Numbered from the stretch's first letter, positions 1 through 12,216 are shown. The stretch is DNA of 40,549 bases from Stenotrophomonas sp. UBA2302 (GCA_002345545.1 DDVW01000073.1:1-40549); one strand, 5' to 3'. The notes: generated by a model from the sequence alone, not told the origin. A program made the numbers and translations.

Positions 1-2
1 TG

Positions 3-3847
<3,845 letters not shown>

Positions 3848-3868
3848 CCGCCCACGCATTGCCTTGAA

Positions 3869-3896
3869 GCCCCTCTTCCGTGAACGGGAGAGGGGC
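3869..3896. terminator. Hairpin between convergent pump and ridA genes
   Basis: A 12-bp stem (GCCCCTCTTCCG paired with CGGGAGAGGGGC, one G-T wobble) encloses a TGAA loop. It lies between the converging stop codons. There is no T run on either side, so it is a terminator-like hairpin rather than a classic intrinsic terminator. Confidence 0.5.
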
Positions 3897-3903
3897 GGGC
3901 AGC

Positions 3904-4293
3904 TCACGGCAGCCGGGCGATCACCTTGATCTCGAACTGGAATCCGTACAGCCAGCTCACGCCGATGCCGGTCAGCGTCGGGTATGGTGCCGCGCGCCAG
4001 TACTCGGGCACGATCGCCCAGGCCTTTTCGAAGTTCTTTTCCGGGTCGACCAGAAACACGGTCACATCCACCACATCGGCGAACGTGCAGCCGGCGGCGC
4101 CCAGCACCGCATTGAGATTGTCGAAGGCGCGCCGCACCTGTGCCTCGAAGTCCGGCTCGGGTGAACCATCCTCGCGGCTGCCGACCTGCCCGGACACGAA
4201 CAGAAAGCCGTTGCTGCGCACCGCCGGCGAGTAACGGTTGCGCTCGTACAGCGCCTGGCGGCCGGGGGGAAAAACAACATCGCGTACGCTCAT
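3904..4293 (-). CDS. RidA family protein (YjgF/YER057c/UK114)
   Basis: A 129-residue protein of the RidA family, small trimeric cytosolic enzymes that in the best-studied members deaminate reactive enamine/imine intermediates made by PLP enzymes. Family signs are the NRYSPAV and FVSGQVG segments near the N terminus, the central helix with FDNLNAVLGAAG, and the DVTVFLVD strand. The usual RidA substrate arginine (near a C-terminal Px[CT]R region) is not obvious here: the C terminus reads FEIKVIARLP, so this may belong to a subfamily without the classic activity. I chose ATG 4293; an in-frame ATG further upstream lies inside the intergenic region. It is divergent from a LysR-type regulator, which may control it. 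Confidence 0.8.
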   Translation of the reverse strand: MSVRDVVFPPGRQALYERNRYSPAVRSNGFLFVSGQVGSREDGSPEPDFEAQVRRAFDNLNAVLGAAGCTFADVVDVTVFLVDPEKNFEKAWAIVPEYWRAAPYPTLTGIGVSWLYGFQFEIKVIARLP

Positions 4294-4392
4294 CACGGGG
4301 TTTCCAGAAAAATCCGGCACGGGGTGTGCCGGCATCAGCGCCATCCTCCCGCGGGGTTCTGTCTGGATAAACCGCAATTGTCCTTCTAGATT

Positions 4393-4404
4393 GTTTATAT
4401 AAAC
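4393..4404. promoter_or_regulatory. 12-bp perfect palindrome in the ridA-lysR divergent region
   Basis: GTTTATATAAAC reads the same on both strands and is AT-rich in a GC-rich setting. It lies 18 bp before the regulator start codon and about 100 bp before ridA. The position suits an operator for the LysR-type protein or a core promoter element; no clean -35/-10 pair could be set. Confidence 0.4.
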
Positions 4405-4422
4405 CAAACAGTCAAGGTGCCG

Positions 4423-5331
4423 ATGGACCGCTTCGATGCAATGCAGGCCTTTGCCCGCGTGGTGGAAACCGGCAGCTTCACCCGCGCCGCCGAAACCCTG
4501 CAGCTCAGCCGCACCACGATCACCCAGCTGGTGCAGCAACTGGAGGCGCGCCTGCGTCTGCGACTGTTGAATCGCACCACCCGCCGGGTCAGTGTCACCG
4601 CCGAAGGCGCGGCCTGCTATGCGCGGGTGGTACGCCTGCTGGCTGATCTGGAAGAGGTGGAAAGCGGCCTGGCCGAAGCCGCCGCCCAGCCGCGCGGCCG
4701 CCTGCGCATCGACGTGCCCAGCCCGTTCGCACAGCTGCTGCTGGTGCCGGTGTTGCCGGATTTCCACGCACGCTACCCCGACATCCAGCTGGATATCGGC
4801 GTCAGCGACCGCGAGGTGGATGTCATCGCCGACCATGTCGATTGCGTGATCCGCGGCGGCACCCCGGCCGATCCTGCGCTGGTGGCCAGGCCGCTGGGCA
4901 CGCTGGCATTCCGTTTCCTTGCCAGCCCGGAGTATCTGCAGCGGCATGGCACGCCGGACCATCCACATGAGCTGGATGGCCCGCAGCAGCATCTGGTCGG
5001 CTTCCTGAGCCCGCGTACCGGCCGGCGGCGGGTATTCATGGCCCGCCGTGGCGAGGAGCAGGTGCCGGTGCAGGGCCGTCACTGGCTGGCGCTGGATGAG
5101 GGCAGTGCCTATCTCGCCGCTGGCCTGGCCGGGCTCGGGGTGGTGGTGCTGCCGTCCTACATGGCCGATCCGCACGTGGCCCGTGGTGCGCTGGTGCCCG
5201 TGCTGGCCGACTGGCAACTGCCGGGAATGCCGATGCAGCTGATGTTCCCGCCCAACCGGCATATGAGCCACCGCCTGCGGGTGTTCATCGACTGGGTGGT
5301 GGAGGTGCTGACGCCCGGTGCCGGTGCCTGA
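4423..5331 (+). CDS. LysR-type transcriptional regulator
   Basis: A 302-residue regulator of normal LysR length. Residues 1-60 form the winged helix-turn-helix ([16 protein letters not shown], then [16 protein letters not shown] and [12 protein letters not shown]). The rest is a periplasmic-binding-protein-like effector domain. The subgroup resembles regulators that sit divergent from the gene they control, here ridA. ATG 4423 is preferred over an in-frame GTG six bases upstream because family members start with MDRFDAM-like sequence and AAGG lies just ahead. The effector molecule cannot be told from sequence. Confidence 0.9.
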   Translation: MDRFDAMQAFARVVETGSFTRAAETLQLSRTTITQLVQQLEARLRLRLLNRTTRRVSVTAEGAACYARVVRLLADLEEVESGLAEAAAQPRGRLRIDVPSPFAQLLLVPVLPDFHARYPDIQLDIGVSDREVDVIADHVDCVIRGGTPADPALVARPLGTLAFRFLASPEYLQRHGTPDHPHELDGPQQHLVGFLSPRTGRRRVFMARRGEEQVPVQGRHWLALDEGSAYLAAGLAGLGVVVLPSYMADPHVARGALVPVLADWQLPGMPMQLMFPPNRHMSHRLRVFIDWVVEVLTPGAGA

Positions 5332-5349
5332 CCCCTGTCTGTGGACAAC

Positions 5350-5378
5350 TTGCGCAGGCCCCGGCATTTACGCATAAT
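5350..5378 (+). promoter_or_regulatory. Candidate sigma-70 promoter of rpmB-rpmG
   Basis: TTGCGC at 5350-5355 and CATAAT at 5373-5378 are separated by 17 bp, the ideal spacing. They lie about 160 bp ahead of rpmB in the only gene-free stretch before it, leaving a 5' leader of roughly 155 nt. Confidence 0.55.
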
Positions 5379-5540
5379 ACGCGGCTCGCTGTGTCCGGAA
5401 ACCTCCGGGCTGGTGGCCGGGAACACGTCATCCGCCATCCTCGTCAGCGTAACCCTTTGATTCCCATGACGCGTGGCGGGCAACCGCCGGGGCCGCCGTC
5501 TTCCTGGCTAAGGAAGTCACCAACATCACCGAGGTGCGCA

Positions 5541-5777
5541 ATGTCCCGCGTATGCCAAGTTTCCGGCAAGAAGGTGCAGACGGGTAACCACGTCTCGCAC
5601 GCCAACAACAAGACCCGCCGTCGCTTCCAGCCGAACCTGCACGAGCGCCGTTTCTGGGTTGCCAGCGAGAACCGCTGGGTCAAGCTTCGTGTTTCCGCGC
5701 ATGCACTGCGCACCATCGACAAGAACGGCATCGATTCCGTTCTGGCTGAGCTGCGCGCCCGCGGCGAAAAGGTCTGA
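5541..5777 (+). CDS. rpmB: 50S ribosomal protein L28
   Basis: A 78-residue ribosomal protein of the large subunit. The N terminus [20 protein letters not shown], followed by [12 protein letters not shown] and [15 protein letters not shown], is the standard proteobacterial L28 pattern. It has a single cysteine and no paired CxxC motifs, so it is the zinc-independent form. rpmG starts 13 bp downstream, which is the classic rpmB-rpmG operon. A GAGG Shine-Dalgarno lies at 5531-5534. Confidence 0.97.
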   Translation: MSRVCQVSGKKVQTGNHVSHANNKTRRRFQPNLHERRFWVASENRWVKLRVSAHALRTIDKNGIDSVLAELRARGEKV

Positions 5778-5790
5778 GGAGTAAATAATC

Positions 5791-5955
5791 ATGGCAGGTA
5801 AGCGCGATAAGGTCCGTATGATTTCCTCGGCCGGCACTGGCCACTTCTACACGACCGACAAGAACAAGAAGAACACCCCGGGGAAGATGGAATTCCTGAA
5901 GTACGACCCGGTGGTCCGCAAGCACGTGATGTACAAGGAAGGCAAGATCAAGTAA
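5791..5955 (+). CDS. rpmG: 50S ribosomal protein L33
   Basis: A 54-residue ribosomal protein. The start [20 protein letters not shown] and the end [17 protein letters not shown] match bacterial L33. It has no cysteines at all, so this is the zinc-free type. A strong Shine-Dalgarno (GAGGAG) overlaps the rpmB stop codon, so the two genes are translated from one message. A perfect intrinsic terminator follows 30 bp after the stop. Confidence 0.97.
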   Translation: MAGKRDKVRMISSAGTGHFYTTDKNKKNTPGKMEFLKYDPVVRKHVMYKEGKIK

Positions 5956-5985
5956 TTCACTCGGATTGCCTGACGCCGTTCCATC

Positions 5986-6017
5986 CAGAACCCGCCGTAA
6001 GGCGGGTTCTGTGTTTT
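5986..6017 (+). terminator. Intrinsic terminator of rpmB-rpmG
   Basis: A perfect 11-bp stem (CAGAACCCGCC with GGCGGGTTCTG) closes a GTAA loop and is followed by TGTTTT. Confidence 0.9.
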
Positions 6018-6080
6018 CCGGGTTTGAAGCCCCGGCTTCACCCTCATCACCGGCCTGCCGGTGGCGTTGTCACCCTCTCC

Positions 6081-6094
6081 TACAATGGTGCCGA
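6081..6094 (+). promoter_or_regulatory. -10 box predicting a leaderless mRNA for the YdhS-like gene
   Basis: TACAAT at 6081-6086 ends 7 nt before ATG 6094, so the expected transcription start falls on the start codon. No Shine-Dalgarno precedes either possible ATG, and no clear -35 is seen. Confidence 0.5.
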
Positions 6095-7473
6095 TGAGCG
6101 ATATCGATTCTCCGCAGAGCTATGACCTGGCCATCATCGGTGGCGGCGCGGCCGGCGTCCTCACCGCCATCGGTGCCTTGCGTGGTGCGCGCCAGCCGCT
6201 GCGGCTGCTGATCCTGGAGCCGCAGCTGCCGCTGGCCCGAGGCGTGGCCTACGCCACCACCTGGCCGGAGCATCTGCTCAATGTGCCGGCCGGCAAGATG
6301 GGCGGCTTCCCCGATGCGGTGGAGGATTTCCTCGACTACCTGATGCAGGAGCGGGTCTTTCCGGAAACCCCGCGCGATACGTTGGCGACGATGTTCGTGC
6401 CACGTCGGCTGTATGCCGGCTACCTGCGCCAGCGTCTGCAGCAGGCGCTGGAAAGCAGCAGTGCGCAGCTGGATATCCGCGCCGAACGGGTGCAGGCACT
6501 GGATCGCGACGTGGCTGGTTTCCGCCTGACCCTTGCATCGGGACGCGCGCTGCTGGCACGCAAGGTGGTGCTGGCCACGGGCAATACCCTGCGTCCACTG
6601 CCGGTACGCGGGGCCACCTCGTTGCCACAGGAGCGGCGGCTCGAAGCCTGGAATTTCGACGCGGTGCATGACATTCCCGGCACTGCCGAGGTGGCCATCA
6701 TCGGCTCGGGCCTGAGCATGGTCGATACCGTGATGTCGCTGCAGGCGGCCGGTCATCACGGACGCATCCACGTGCTGTCGCGGCACGCGCTGCTGCCGTT
6801 GCCGCATGCCAGCGGTCCGGCGGCCGACTACGACCCGCAGCCGCTGCTGGCGATGGACCTGCGCCAGCGCGTGCGCGCGCTGCGCCGGCACGCCGCCGAG
6901 GCGGCGCAGCGTGGTATTCCGTGGCAGAGCGTGATGGAGCGCATCCGCCCGTTGGGGCAGGTGTTGTGGCAGTCGCTGTCGTGCGCTGACCAGCGCCGCT
7001 TCCTGCGCCACGTGGTGCGCTATTGGGATGTGCACCGCCATCGCATCGCCGCCCCGCTGCATGCACAGCTGCTGGAACTGCAACGGCAGGGGCGTCTGCA
7101 GCTGCACCGTGGGCGGCTGCAGACCGCCTTCCATGATGGCAACTGCGTGCGGCTGGACGGACTGGACGGCCATCGCCAGCCGTTCCAGCTGGAGGTGCAG
7201 TACGTGATCAACGCCACCGGTGTGGAAATGCGCGCGCAGGCCATGCGCAATCCCTTGCTGCAGCAGTTGCTGGGCAGTGGCATCGCACGTCCCGGTCCAC
7301 ACGGTATCGGTCTGGACAGTGCTGCCGATGGCAGCCTGGTCGATGCCGACGGCAACCTCGAGCCGCGTGTGCAGGTGCTGGGCAGCCTGCGCATCGGCAG
7401 TCTGTGGGAAAGTCTGGCGATTCCGGAGCTGCGTGCGCAGGCGGCACAGGCGGCGATCGCGCTGCTGCGCTGA
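6094..7473 (+). CDS. FAD/NAD(P)-binding protein, YdhS-like (COG4529)
   Basis: A 459-residue flavoprotein-like enzyme. The N terminus has a dinucleotide-binding Rossmann motif (DLAIIGGGAAGVLTAI, near residues 9-25). A second one (VAIIGSGLSMVDTVMSL) lies in the middle, and a region around YVINATGVE follows. This two-motif layout is that of the FAD-NAD(P)-binding family that includes E. coli YdhS, whose reaction is not established. ATG 6085 in the same frame is an alternative start. The -10 box placed just ahead favours 6094 and a leaderless transcript. It stands alone after the rpmG terminator, and a lipoprotein gene follows 61 bp later. Confidence 0.8.
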   Translation: MSDIDSPQSYDLAIIGGGAAGVLTAIGALRGARQPLRLLILEPQLPLARGVAYATTWPEHLLNVPAGKMGGFPDAVEDFLDYLMQERVFPETPRDTLATMFVPRRLYAGYLRQRLQQALESSSAQLDIRAERVQALDRDVAGFRLTLASGRALLARKVVLATGNTLRPLPVRGATSLPQERRLEAWNFDAVHDIPGTAEVAIIGSGLSMVDTVMSLQAAGHHGRIHVLSRHALLPLPHASGPAADYDPQPLLAMDLRQRVRALRRHAAEAAQRGIPWQSVMERIRPLGQVLWQSLSCADQRRFLRHVVRYWDVHRHRIAAPLHAQLLELQRQGRLQLHRGRLQTAFHDGNCVRLDGLDGHRQPFQLEVQYVINATGVEMRAQAMRNPLLQQLLGSGIARPGPHGIGLDSAADGSLVDADGNLEPRVQVLGSLRIGSLWESLAIPELRAQAAQAAIALLR

Positions 7474-7534
7474 TGCGCCTTGCCAGAGGTGGCCGGTATA
7501 GTGCCGGTACGACTTTTACGGAACCCGGGGAAGC

Positions 7535-8425
7535 ATGGAATTGAAGACATGGATGATGCGCCCGCTGGCGGGTACGGTCCGCAGGCGCAGTGGCTGGCTG
7601 TTCGCCGTGGCGCTGATGCTGTTGCTGGGCGGCTGTGCCTCGCTGTTCGACGGCGGCACGCAGCGGCGCGGCGTCTCCAGCAGCGTGGTCGACTACCTGT
7701 ATCCGCCGGGGCAGAAGTTCGAGCCCGCCAGCGAAGGGGCGATACCGCAGGTGCGGCTGCCGGCACGCGTGGGCCTGGTGTTCGTGCCCTCGCACAACGA
7801 CCCGGTCGGCGTCAGTGCCGCCGAGCAGGCGGCGTTGCTGGAGAAGGTGCGCGAAACCTTCCGTGCGCAGCCGTTCATCGAACGCATCGAGGTGATTCCC
7901 AACGGCTACCTGCGCCCGCGTGGCGGCTTCGACAACCTGGAGCAGGTCGCGCGCATGTATGGCGTGGATCTGGTCGCGCTGGTGTCCTACGACCAGATCA
8001 TCCGCACCGACCAGAACGCGGCCTCGCTGCTGTACTGGACGCTGGTGGGCGCCTACACCATCCACGGCAACAGCAACCAGGTGAACACCTTCGTCGACAC
8101 CTCGGTGTTCGATGTGGCCAGCCGCACCCTGCTGTTCCGCGCCCCGGGCACCGACCAGCGTGATGCCGGTTCCACCGCGGTGCGCGTGGATGAGATCCAG
8201 GTGCGCCTGGCCGGCGAGGGTTTTGCCGCGGCAATGGCCGGCATGACCGCCAATCTGGACAAGGCCATCGTCGATTTCTCCACGCGGGTGCGCGAGGAAG
8301 GCCAGGTCAAGCTGGTGGACCGCCGTTCCGGCGGCGAGTGGCGTCGCGGTGGTGGCGGGAGCACGCAATGGTGGGAGCTGGCCTTGCTGCTGGGCGCCGC
8401 CGGGCTGCTGTTGCGGCGTCGCTGA
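7535..8425 (+). CDS. Rhombotarget lipoprotein with GlyGly-CTERM tail
   Basis: A 296-residue envelope protein with both ends modified. The N terminus has a basic region, a hydrophobic stretch and a lipobox (LLGGC) that puts the lipidated cysteine at residue 34. The last 25 residues have a glycine run (GGGG), a hydrophobic helix starting QWWELALLL and a closing RRR. This is the GlyGly-CTERM sorting signal. The family known to me as rhombotarget lipoprotein is encoded next to the rhombosortase that cleaves such tails, and here the rhombosortase gene overlaps this one by 58 bp. The middle domain has no function I can name. A Shine-Dalgarno (GGGGAAG) precedes ATG 7535. Confidence 0.8.
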   Translation: MELKTWMMRPLAGTVRRRSGWLFAVALMLLLGGCASLFDGGTQRRGVSSSVVDYLYPPGQKFEPASEGAIPQVRLPARVGLVFVPSHNDPVGVSAAEQAALLEKVRETFRAQPFIERIEVIPNGYLRPRGGFDNLEQVARMYGVDLVALVSYDQIIRTDQNAASLLYWTLVGAYTIHGNSNQVNTFVDTSVFDVASRTLLFRAPGTDQRDAGSTAVRVDEIQVRLAGEGFAAAMAGMTANLDKAIVDFSTRVREEGQVKLVDRRSGGEWRRGGGGSTQWWELALLLGAAGLLLRRR

Positions 8426-8952
8426 TCCTGCTGGCGGTGGCGCTCACCAGCGCCGCCGCACTGCACTGGCCGGAGCTGGCCGCGGCGTTGCTGCTGGATC
8501 GCCCGGCCGTGGTGCAGGGGCAGTGGTGGCGGCTGTGGAGTGGCCACCTGCTGCATCTGGACCTGTCCCATGCACTGCTGAATCTGTGTGCGCTGGCGGT
8601 GATCGTGCTGCTGGCATGGCGCCAGCGGATGCTGGCCGAACTGGCCGTCGCCGCGCTGGTGGCGATGCCGCTGCTGTCGCTGGCCCTGTTGTGGCTGGAT
8701 CCGCGGCTGGACTGGTATGCCGGCCTGTCCGGCCTGCTGCACGGCCTGCTTGTGGTGGTGCTGGTACGGCGCGGCGACATGCTCGCCATGGTGCTGTTGC
8801 TGCTGCTGGTCGCCAAACTGGCCTGCGAATGGCGCTTTGGCAGCCACGGCCAGCAGTTCGAGGTCGTCACCCTTGCGCACCGGTTGGGAGCGGCGTGGGG
8901 CGTGCTCTGGGCGGTAGTGCGGGGGCGTGCCGGCAATACTGCGCGCAGTTGA
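8368..8952 (+). CDS. Rhombosortase (rhomboid-type intramembrane serine protease)
   Basis: A 194-residue, multi-helix inner-membrane protease predicted to cleave GlyGly-CTERM tails. The rhomboid pattern is visible: GHLLHLDLSHALLNL (H60, H68, N72), the catalytic serine in GLSG (S121), and the catalytic histidine in LAHRLGAAWG (H171). The length is typical of the short rhombosortase class. I chose ATG 8368, preceded by GGCGGGA, over an in-frame GTG at 8338. The start lies inside the end of the rhombotarget gene, so the protease and its likely substrate are translationally coupled. Confidence 0.8.
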   Translation: MVGAGLAAGRRRAAVAASLILLAVALTSAAALHWPELAAALLLDRPAVVQGQWWRLWSGHLLHLDLSHALLNLCALAVIVLLAWRQRMLAELAVAALVAMPLLSLALLWLDPRLDWYAGLSGLLHGLLVVVLVRRGDMLAMVLLLLLVAKLACEWRFGSHGQQFEVVTLAHRLGAAWGVLWAVVRGRAGNTARS

Positions 8953-9008
8953 GCGCGGAAGGCGGGTGCGCCGCGCCGCGCGGTGGAACCCCTGCCGGCG
9001 CGGTGACG

Positions 9009-9021
9009 TAAAATGCGCGCA
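9009..9021 (+). promoter_or_regulatory. -10 box predicting a leaderless uvrD mRNA
   Basis: TAAAAT at 9009-9014 ends 6 nt before ATG 9021. There is no Shine-Dalgarno ahead of the start codon, and no convincing -35. Confidence 0.55.
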
Positions 9022-11216
9022 TGGATGTTTCCCACCTGCTTGACGGGCTGAATGCAGCCCAGCGCGAGGCCGTCTCCGCGCCTCCCGGCCATCACCTGAT
9101 CCTCGCTGGCGCCGGTTCCGGCAAGACCCGCGTACTCACCCACCGCATCGCCTGGCTCAACGAGGTCATCGGCGTGCCGACCCATGGCATCTTCGCGGTG
9201 ACCTTCACCAACAAGGCCGCCGGCGAGATGCGCCATCGCATCGACATGCAGCTGCGCAACGGCAGTCACGGCATGTGGATCGGCACCTTCCACGGCCTGG
9301 CCCATCGCCTGCTGCGCCTGCACTGGGCCGAGGCGAAATTGCCTGAAGCGTTCCAGGTGATGGATTCGGACGACCAGCTGCGGCTGGTCAAGCGCGTGGT
9401 GCAGCAGCTGGAGCTGGACGATGGCAAGTACCCGCCCAAGCAGATCATGTGGTGGATCAACGCGCAGAAGGACGAAGGCCGCCGCCCGGCGCACATCCAG
9501 CCCGAGCCGCACGATGCGTGGGGCGAAGCGATGCGCCAGGCCTACGCCACCTACCAGGAGCGCTGCGACCGTGCCGGGCTGGTGGATTTCGCCGAGCTGC
9601 TGCTGCGCGCACACGAACTGCTGCGCGACAACCCGGCGCTGCTGGCGCACTACCGCACACGCTTCCGCGAGATCCTGGTCGACGAATTCCAGGACACCAA
9701 TGCCATCCAGTACGCCTTCGTGCGGGTGCTGGCCGGTGACAGCGGCAACGTGTTCGTGGTCGGCGACGACGACCAGGCCATCTATGGCTGGCGTGGTGCC
9801 AAGGTCGAGAACGTGCAGCGCTTCCTGAAGGATTTCCCCGGCGCGCAGACCATCCGCCTGGAGCAGAACTACCGCTCCAGCGCCAACATCCTCAACGCCG
9901 CCAACGCGGTGATCGCGCACAACCCGGACCGCATCGGCAAGCAGCTGTGGACCGACAGCGGCGATGGCGATCCGATCGACCTGTTCGCCGCCTACAACGA
10001 GATGGACGAGGCGCGCTATCTGGTCGAGCGGGCGCGGCAGTGGGTGCGTGATGGCGGCAGCTATGCCGATATCGCCGTGCTCTACCGCAGCAATGCGCAG
10101 TCACGCGCGTTCGAAGAAGCGCTGCTGTCCGAGCAGGTGCCGTACCGGGTGTACGGCGGCATGCGCTTCTTCGAACGTGCCGAGATCAAGGATGCGCTGG
10201 CCTACCTGCGGTTGATGACCAACCGCAACGATGATGCCGCCTTCGAGCGCGCGGTGAACACGCCCACGCGCGGCATCGGCGAGCGCACCCTCGATGAAGT
10301 GCGGCGCATCGCCCGCCAGCAGGTGCTGTCGCTGTGGGAAGCGGCGATGCTCGCCACCCAGGGCACCGACCTGACCTCGCGGGCGAAGAACGCGCTGGCC
10401 GGTTTCATCAATCTGCTGCAGCAGCTCAGCTCCGAAACCGGGCAGATGGATCTGGCCGAGCGCATCGATCACGTGCTGGCGCGTTCGGCACTGCGCGAGC
10501 ACTGGAGCAAGGAAAGCCGCAATGCGCTGGATTCCGAATCGCGTACCGACAACCTCGATGAATTGATCTCGGTGGCCTCGCGCTTCGTACGCCGTGAGGA
10601 CGATATCGAAGAGGGCGCGCAGGACATGAGCGAGCTGGTCGCGTTCCTGTCCTACGCCTCGCTGGAGGCTGGTGAAGGCCAGGCGCAGGCCGGCGAGGAA
10701 GGCGTGCAGCTGATGACGCTGCATTCGGCCAAGGGGCTGGAGTTCCCGCTGGTGTTCCTGGCCGGCATGGAAGAAGGCCTGTTCCCGAGCGCGCGTTCGC
10801 TGGAGGAAAGCGGACGGCTGGAGGAGGAGCGGCGCCTGGCCTACGTGGGTATCACCCGCGCGCGGCAGAAGCTGGTGCTCGGTTATGCCGAATCGCGCCG
10901 CATCCACGGCCAGGACAACTACAGCCTGCCGTCGCGCTTCCTGCGCGAGATCCCGCGCGAGCTGCTCAACGAGGTGCGGCCCAAGGTGCAGGTCTCGCGT
11001 CCGGTCTCGCTCGGTGCCAACCGGGTGATGGGCGGCCACGCCAGCCTCGAGGCGCCACCGGTCAAGCTCGGGGCGCTGGTCAGTCATCCCAAGTTCGGCG
11101 AGGGCATGGTCACCGACTACGAAGGCAACGGCGCGCATGCGCGCGTACAGGTCGAGTTCGCCGAGGCCGGCAGCAAGTGGCTGGTGATGGCCTATGCCAA
11201 CCTGACGGTGCTGTAG
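9021..11216 (+). CDS. uvrD: DNA helicase II, UvrD
   Basis: A superfamily 1A 3'-to-5' DNA helicase of 731 residues, used in nucleotide excision repair and mismatch repair. All helicase motifs are present in order: Walker A AGAGSGKT (29-36), Walker B DEFQDT (221-226), GDDDQAIYGWRG, LEQNYRS, TLHSAKGLEFPLVFLAG, and AYVGITRARQKL near residue 610. The C-terminal tail has a Tudor-like stretch (HPKFGEGMVTDYEGNG) typical of UvrD and PcrA. The length fits UvrD rather than Rep. It is monocistronic as far as I can see, with a promoter that predicts leaderless translation. Confidence 0.95.
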   Translation: MDVSHLLDGLNAAQREAVSAPPGHHLILAGAGSGKTRVLTHRIAWLNEVIGVPTHGIFAVTFTNKAAGEMRHRIDMQLRNGSHGMWIGTFHGLAHRLLRLHWAEAKLPEAFQVMDSDDQLRLVKRVVQQLELDDGKYPPKQIMWWINAQKDEGRRPAHIQPEPHDAWGEAMRQAYATYQERCDRAGLVDFAELLLRAHELLRDNPALLAHYRTRFREILVDEFQDTNAIQYAFVRVLAGDSGNVFVVGDDDQAIYGWRGAKVENVQRFLKDFPGAQTIRLEQNYRSSANILNAANAVIAHNPDRIGKQLWTDSGDGDPIDLFAAYNEMDEARYLVERARQWVRDGGSYADIAVLYRSNAQSRAFEEALLSEQVPYRVYGGMRFFERAEIKDALAYLRLMTNRNDDAAFERAVNTPTRGIGERTLDEVRRIARQQVLSLWEAAMLATQGTDLTSRAKNALAGFINLLQQLSSETGQMDLAERIDHVLARSALREHWSKESRNALDSESRTDNLDELISVASRFVRREDDIEEGAQDMSELVAFLSYASLEAGEGQAQAGEEGVQLMTLHSAKGLEFPLVFLAGMEEGLFPSARSLEESGRLEEERRLAYVGITRARQKLVLGYAESRRIHGQDNYSLPSRFLREIPRELLNEVRPKVQVSRPVSLGANRVMGGHASLEAPPVKLGALVSHPKFGEGMVTDYEGNGAHARVQVEFAEAGSKWLVMAYANLTVL

Positions 11217-11236
11217 CGGCCACGCATCGGGCGGAT

Positions 11237-11278
11237 TTGATCTGGCTCAAGGCATGGGTGCACCATCGACGGTGCAAT
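11237..11278 (+). promoter_or_regulatory. FNR/Anr-type box and -10 of the usp gene
   Basis: TTGATCTGGCTCAA at 11237-11250 matches the TTGAT-N4-ATCAA consensus at 9 of 10 positions. A -10-like TGCAAT lies at 11273-11278. The box centre (11243.5) would be near -41.5, the class II activator position. A small inverted repeat (GCACC...GGTGC, 11260-11275) overlaps the -10. Confidence 0.55.
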
Positions 11279-11313
11279 GCTGTTTCCTCCATCACTGAGC
11301 AGGGAGAACTGCC

Positions 11314-11763
11314 ATGTACAAGCGCATCTTGATCGCCACCGATGGCTCCGAGCTCGCCGGCAAGGGGCTGGCGAAGGGACTGGAGCTTGCCGCGCAGCTG
11401 GGTGCGCATGTCGATATCGTCACCGTGTCCGAGCCGTGGGCGGTGGGCATGTACGACGCGATGGGCTGGAGTGCCGGTTACGAGACCAGCCCGGAATACA
11501 AGAAGGATCGCGAAGAGGCGGCGCAGAAGATCCTGCAGCCGGCATTGCAGGCCGCGCACGCGGCCGGTGTCGACGATGTGACCAGCTATCACGTGCTGGA
11601 CCGCTATGCCGCCGACGGCATCATCGACACCGCGGTTACCTGCGACAGCGACCTGCTGGTGATGACCTCGCACGGCCACCGGGGCATTTCCCGGGTACTG
11701 CTGGGCAGCCAGACGATGGAAGTGCTGGCCCGCTGCAAGGTACCGGTGCTGGTGGTGCGCTGA
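11314..11763 (+). CDS. Universal stress protein, UspA family
   Basis: A 149-residue single-domain Usp protein. The N-terminal strand (MYKRILIATDGSELAGKGL) and the C-terminal nucleotide-binding signature SHGHRGISRVLLGSQTMEVL (G-2x-G-9x-G-S/T type) indicate the ATP-binding subclass. The protein ends with the dimer-forming strand VPVLVVR. Such proteins support survival in starvation and oxygen limitation. The FNR-type box upstream suggests induction at low oxygen. GGGAGA lies at a good distance from ATG 11314. It is monocistronic and converges on the following lipoprotein gene. Confidence 0.9.
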   Translation: MYKRILIATDGSELAGKGLAKGLELAAQLGAHVDIVTVSEPWAVGMYDAMGWSAGYETSPEYKKDREEAAQKILQPALQAAHAAGVDDVTSYHVLDRYAADGIIDTAVTCDSDLLVMTSHGHRGISRVLLGSQTMEVLARCKVPVLVVR

Positions 11764-11806
11764 GCCATGCTGGCCGCTTCCCTGTTCCGCCCCACGCGGG
11801 CGGGCG

Positions 11807-11832
11807 CGTCTCCGGACCTTTGGCCGGAGACG
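11807..11832. terminator. Hairpin between convergent usp and lipoprotein genes
   Basis: A perfect 9-bp stem (CGTCTCCGG with CCGGAGACG) and an 8-nt loop lie between the two converging genes. It can act for both; no T run follows. Confidence 0.5.
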
Positions 11833-11849
11833 GTCAGGTGGTCAGGCCG

Positions 11850-12137
11850 TCACCAGCTGTACAGCTTCCAGTACACCGGCTTGGTGCCGTCCTTGTCGCT
11901 GTCCATGCGGCCATCGCCGTTGCGGTCATACATGTAGAACGGCGCCCCGCGTGCCGGCGTGACCTTGACCATGCGCAGCTGGCCGCCCATGCGGAATTCC
12001 TCGACGGTGTCGCCGTTGTCCATCACCTTGCGGGTGACGTCGGCACCGGAGACATCCAGCGGCGGGGCGTCGCCGTCGAGGCCGGTGGTGGCGCAGCCGG
12101 CCAGGGCCAGCAGGGAGATCAGCAGCAACGGCTTCAT
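11850..12137 (-). CDS. Small DUF2782-type lipoprotein
   Basis: A 95-residue predicted lipoprotein. The signal peptide MKPLLLISLLALAGC has a clear lipobox with Cys15. The rest resembles the DUF2782 family (VSGADVTRKVMDNGDTVEEF, then GGQLRMVKVTPARGAP). DRNGDGRMDSDKDG near the C terminus looks like a calcium-binding DxDxDG loop. The function is unknown. It is divergent from polA, a neighbourhood I associate with xanthomonads. A Shine-Dalgarno (AAGGAAA) precedes the start. Confidence 0.75.
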   Translation of the reverse strand: MKPLLLISLLALAGCATTGLDGDAPPLDVSGADVTRKVMDNGDTVEEFRMGGQLRMVKVTPARGAPFYMYDRNGDGRMDSDKDGTKPVYWKLYSW

Positions 12138-12203
12138 GAAGGTTTTCCTTGGTGACAGTGCCGGATGATTATGCCTGTGCGGGTGGCCGGCTGCCCCGCC
12201 GCG

Positions 12204-12216
12204 TAGAATCGGTGCA
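12204..12216 (+). promoter_or_regulatory. -10 box predicting a leaderless polA mRNA
   Basis: TAGAAT at 12204-12209 ends 6 nt before ATG 12216. No Shine-Dalgarno lies between, and no clear -35 is seen. Confidence 0.55.
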
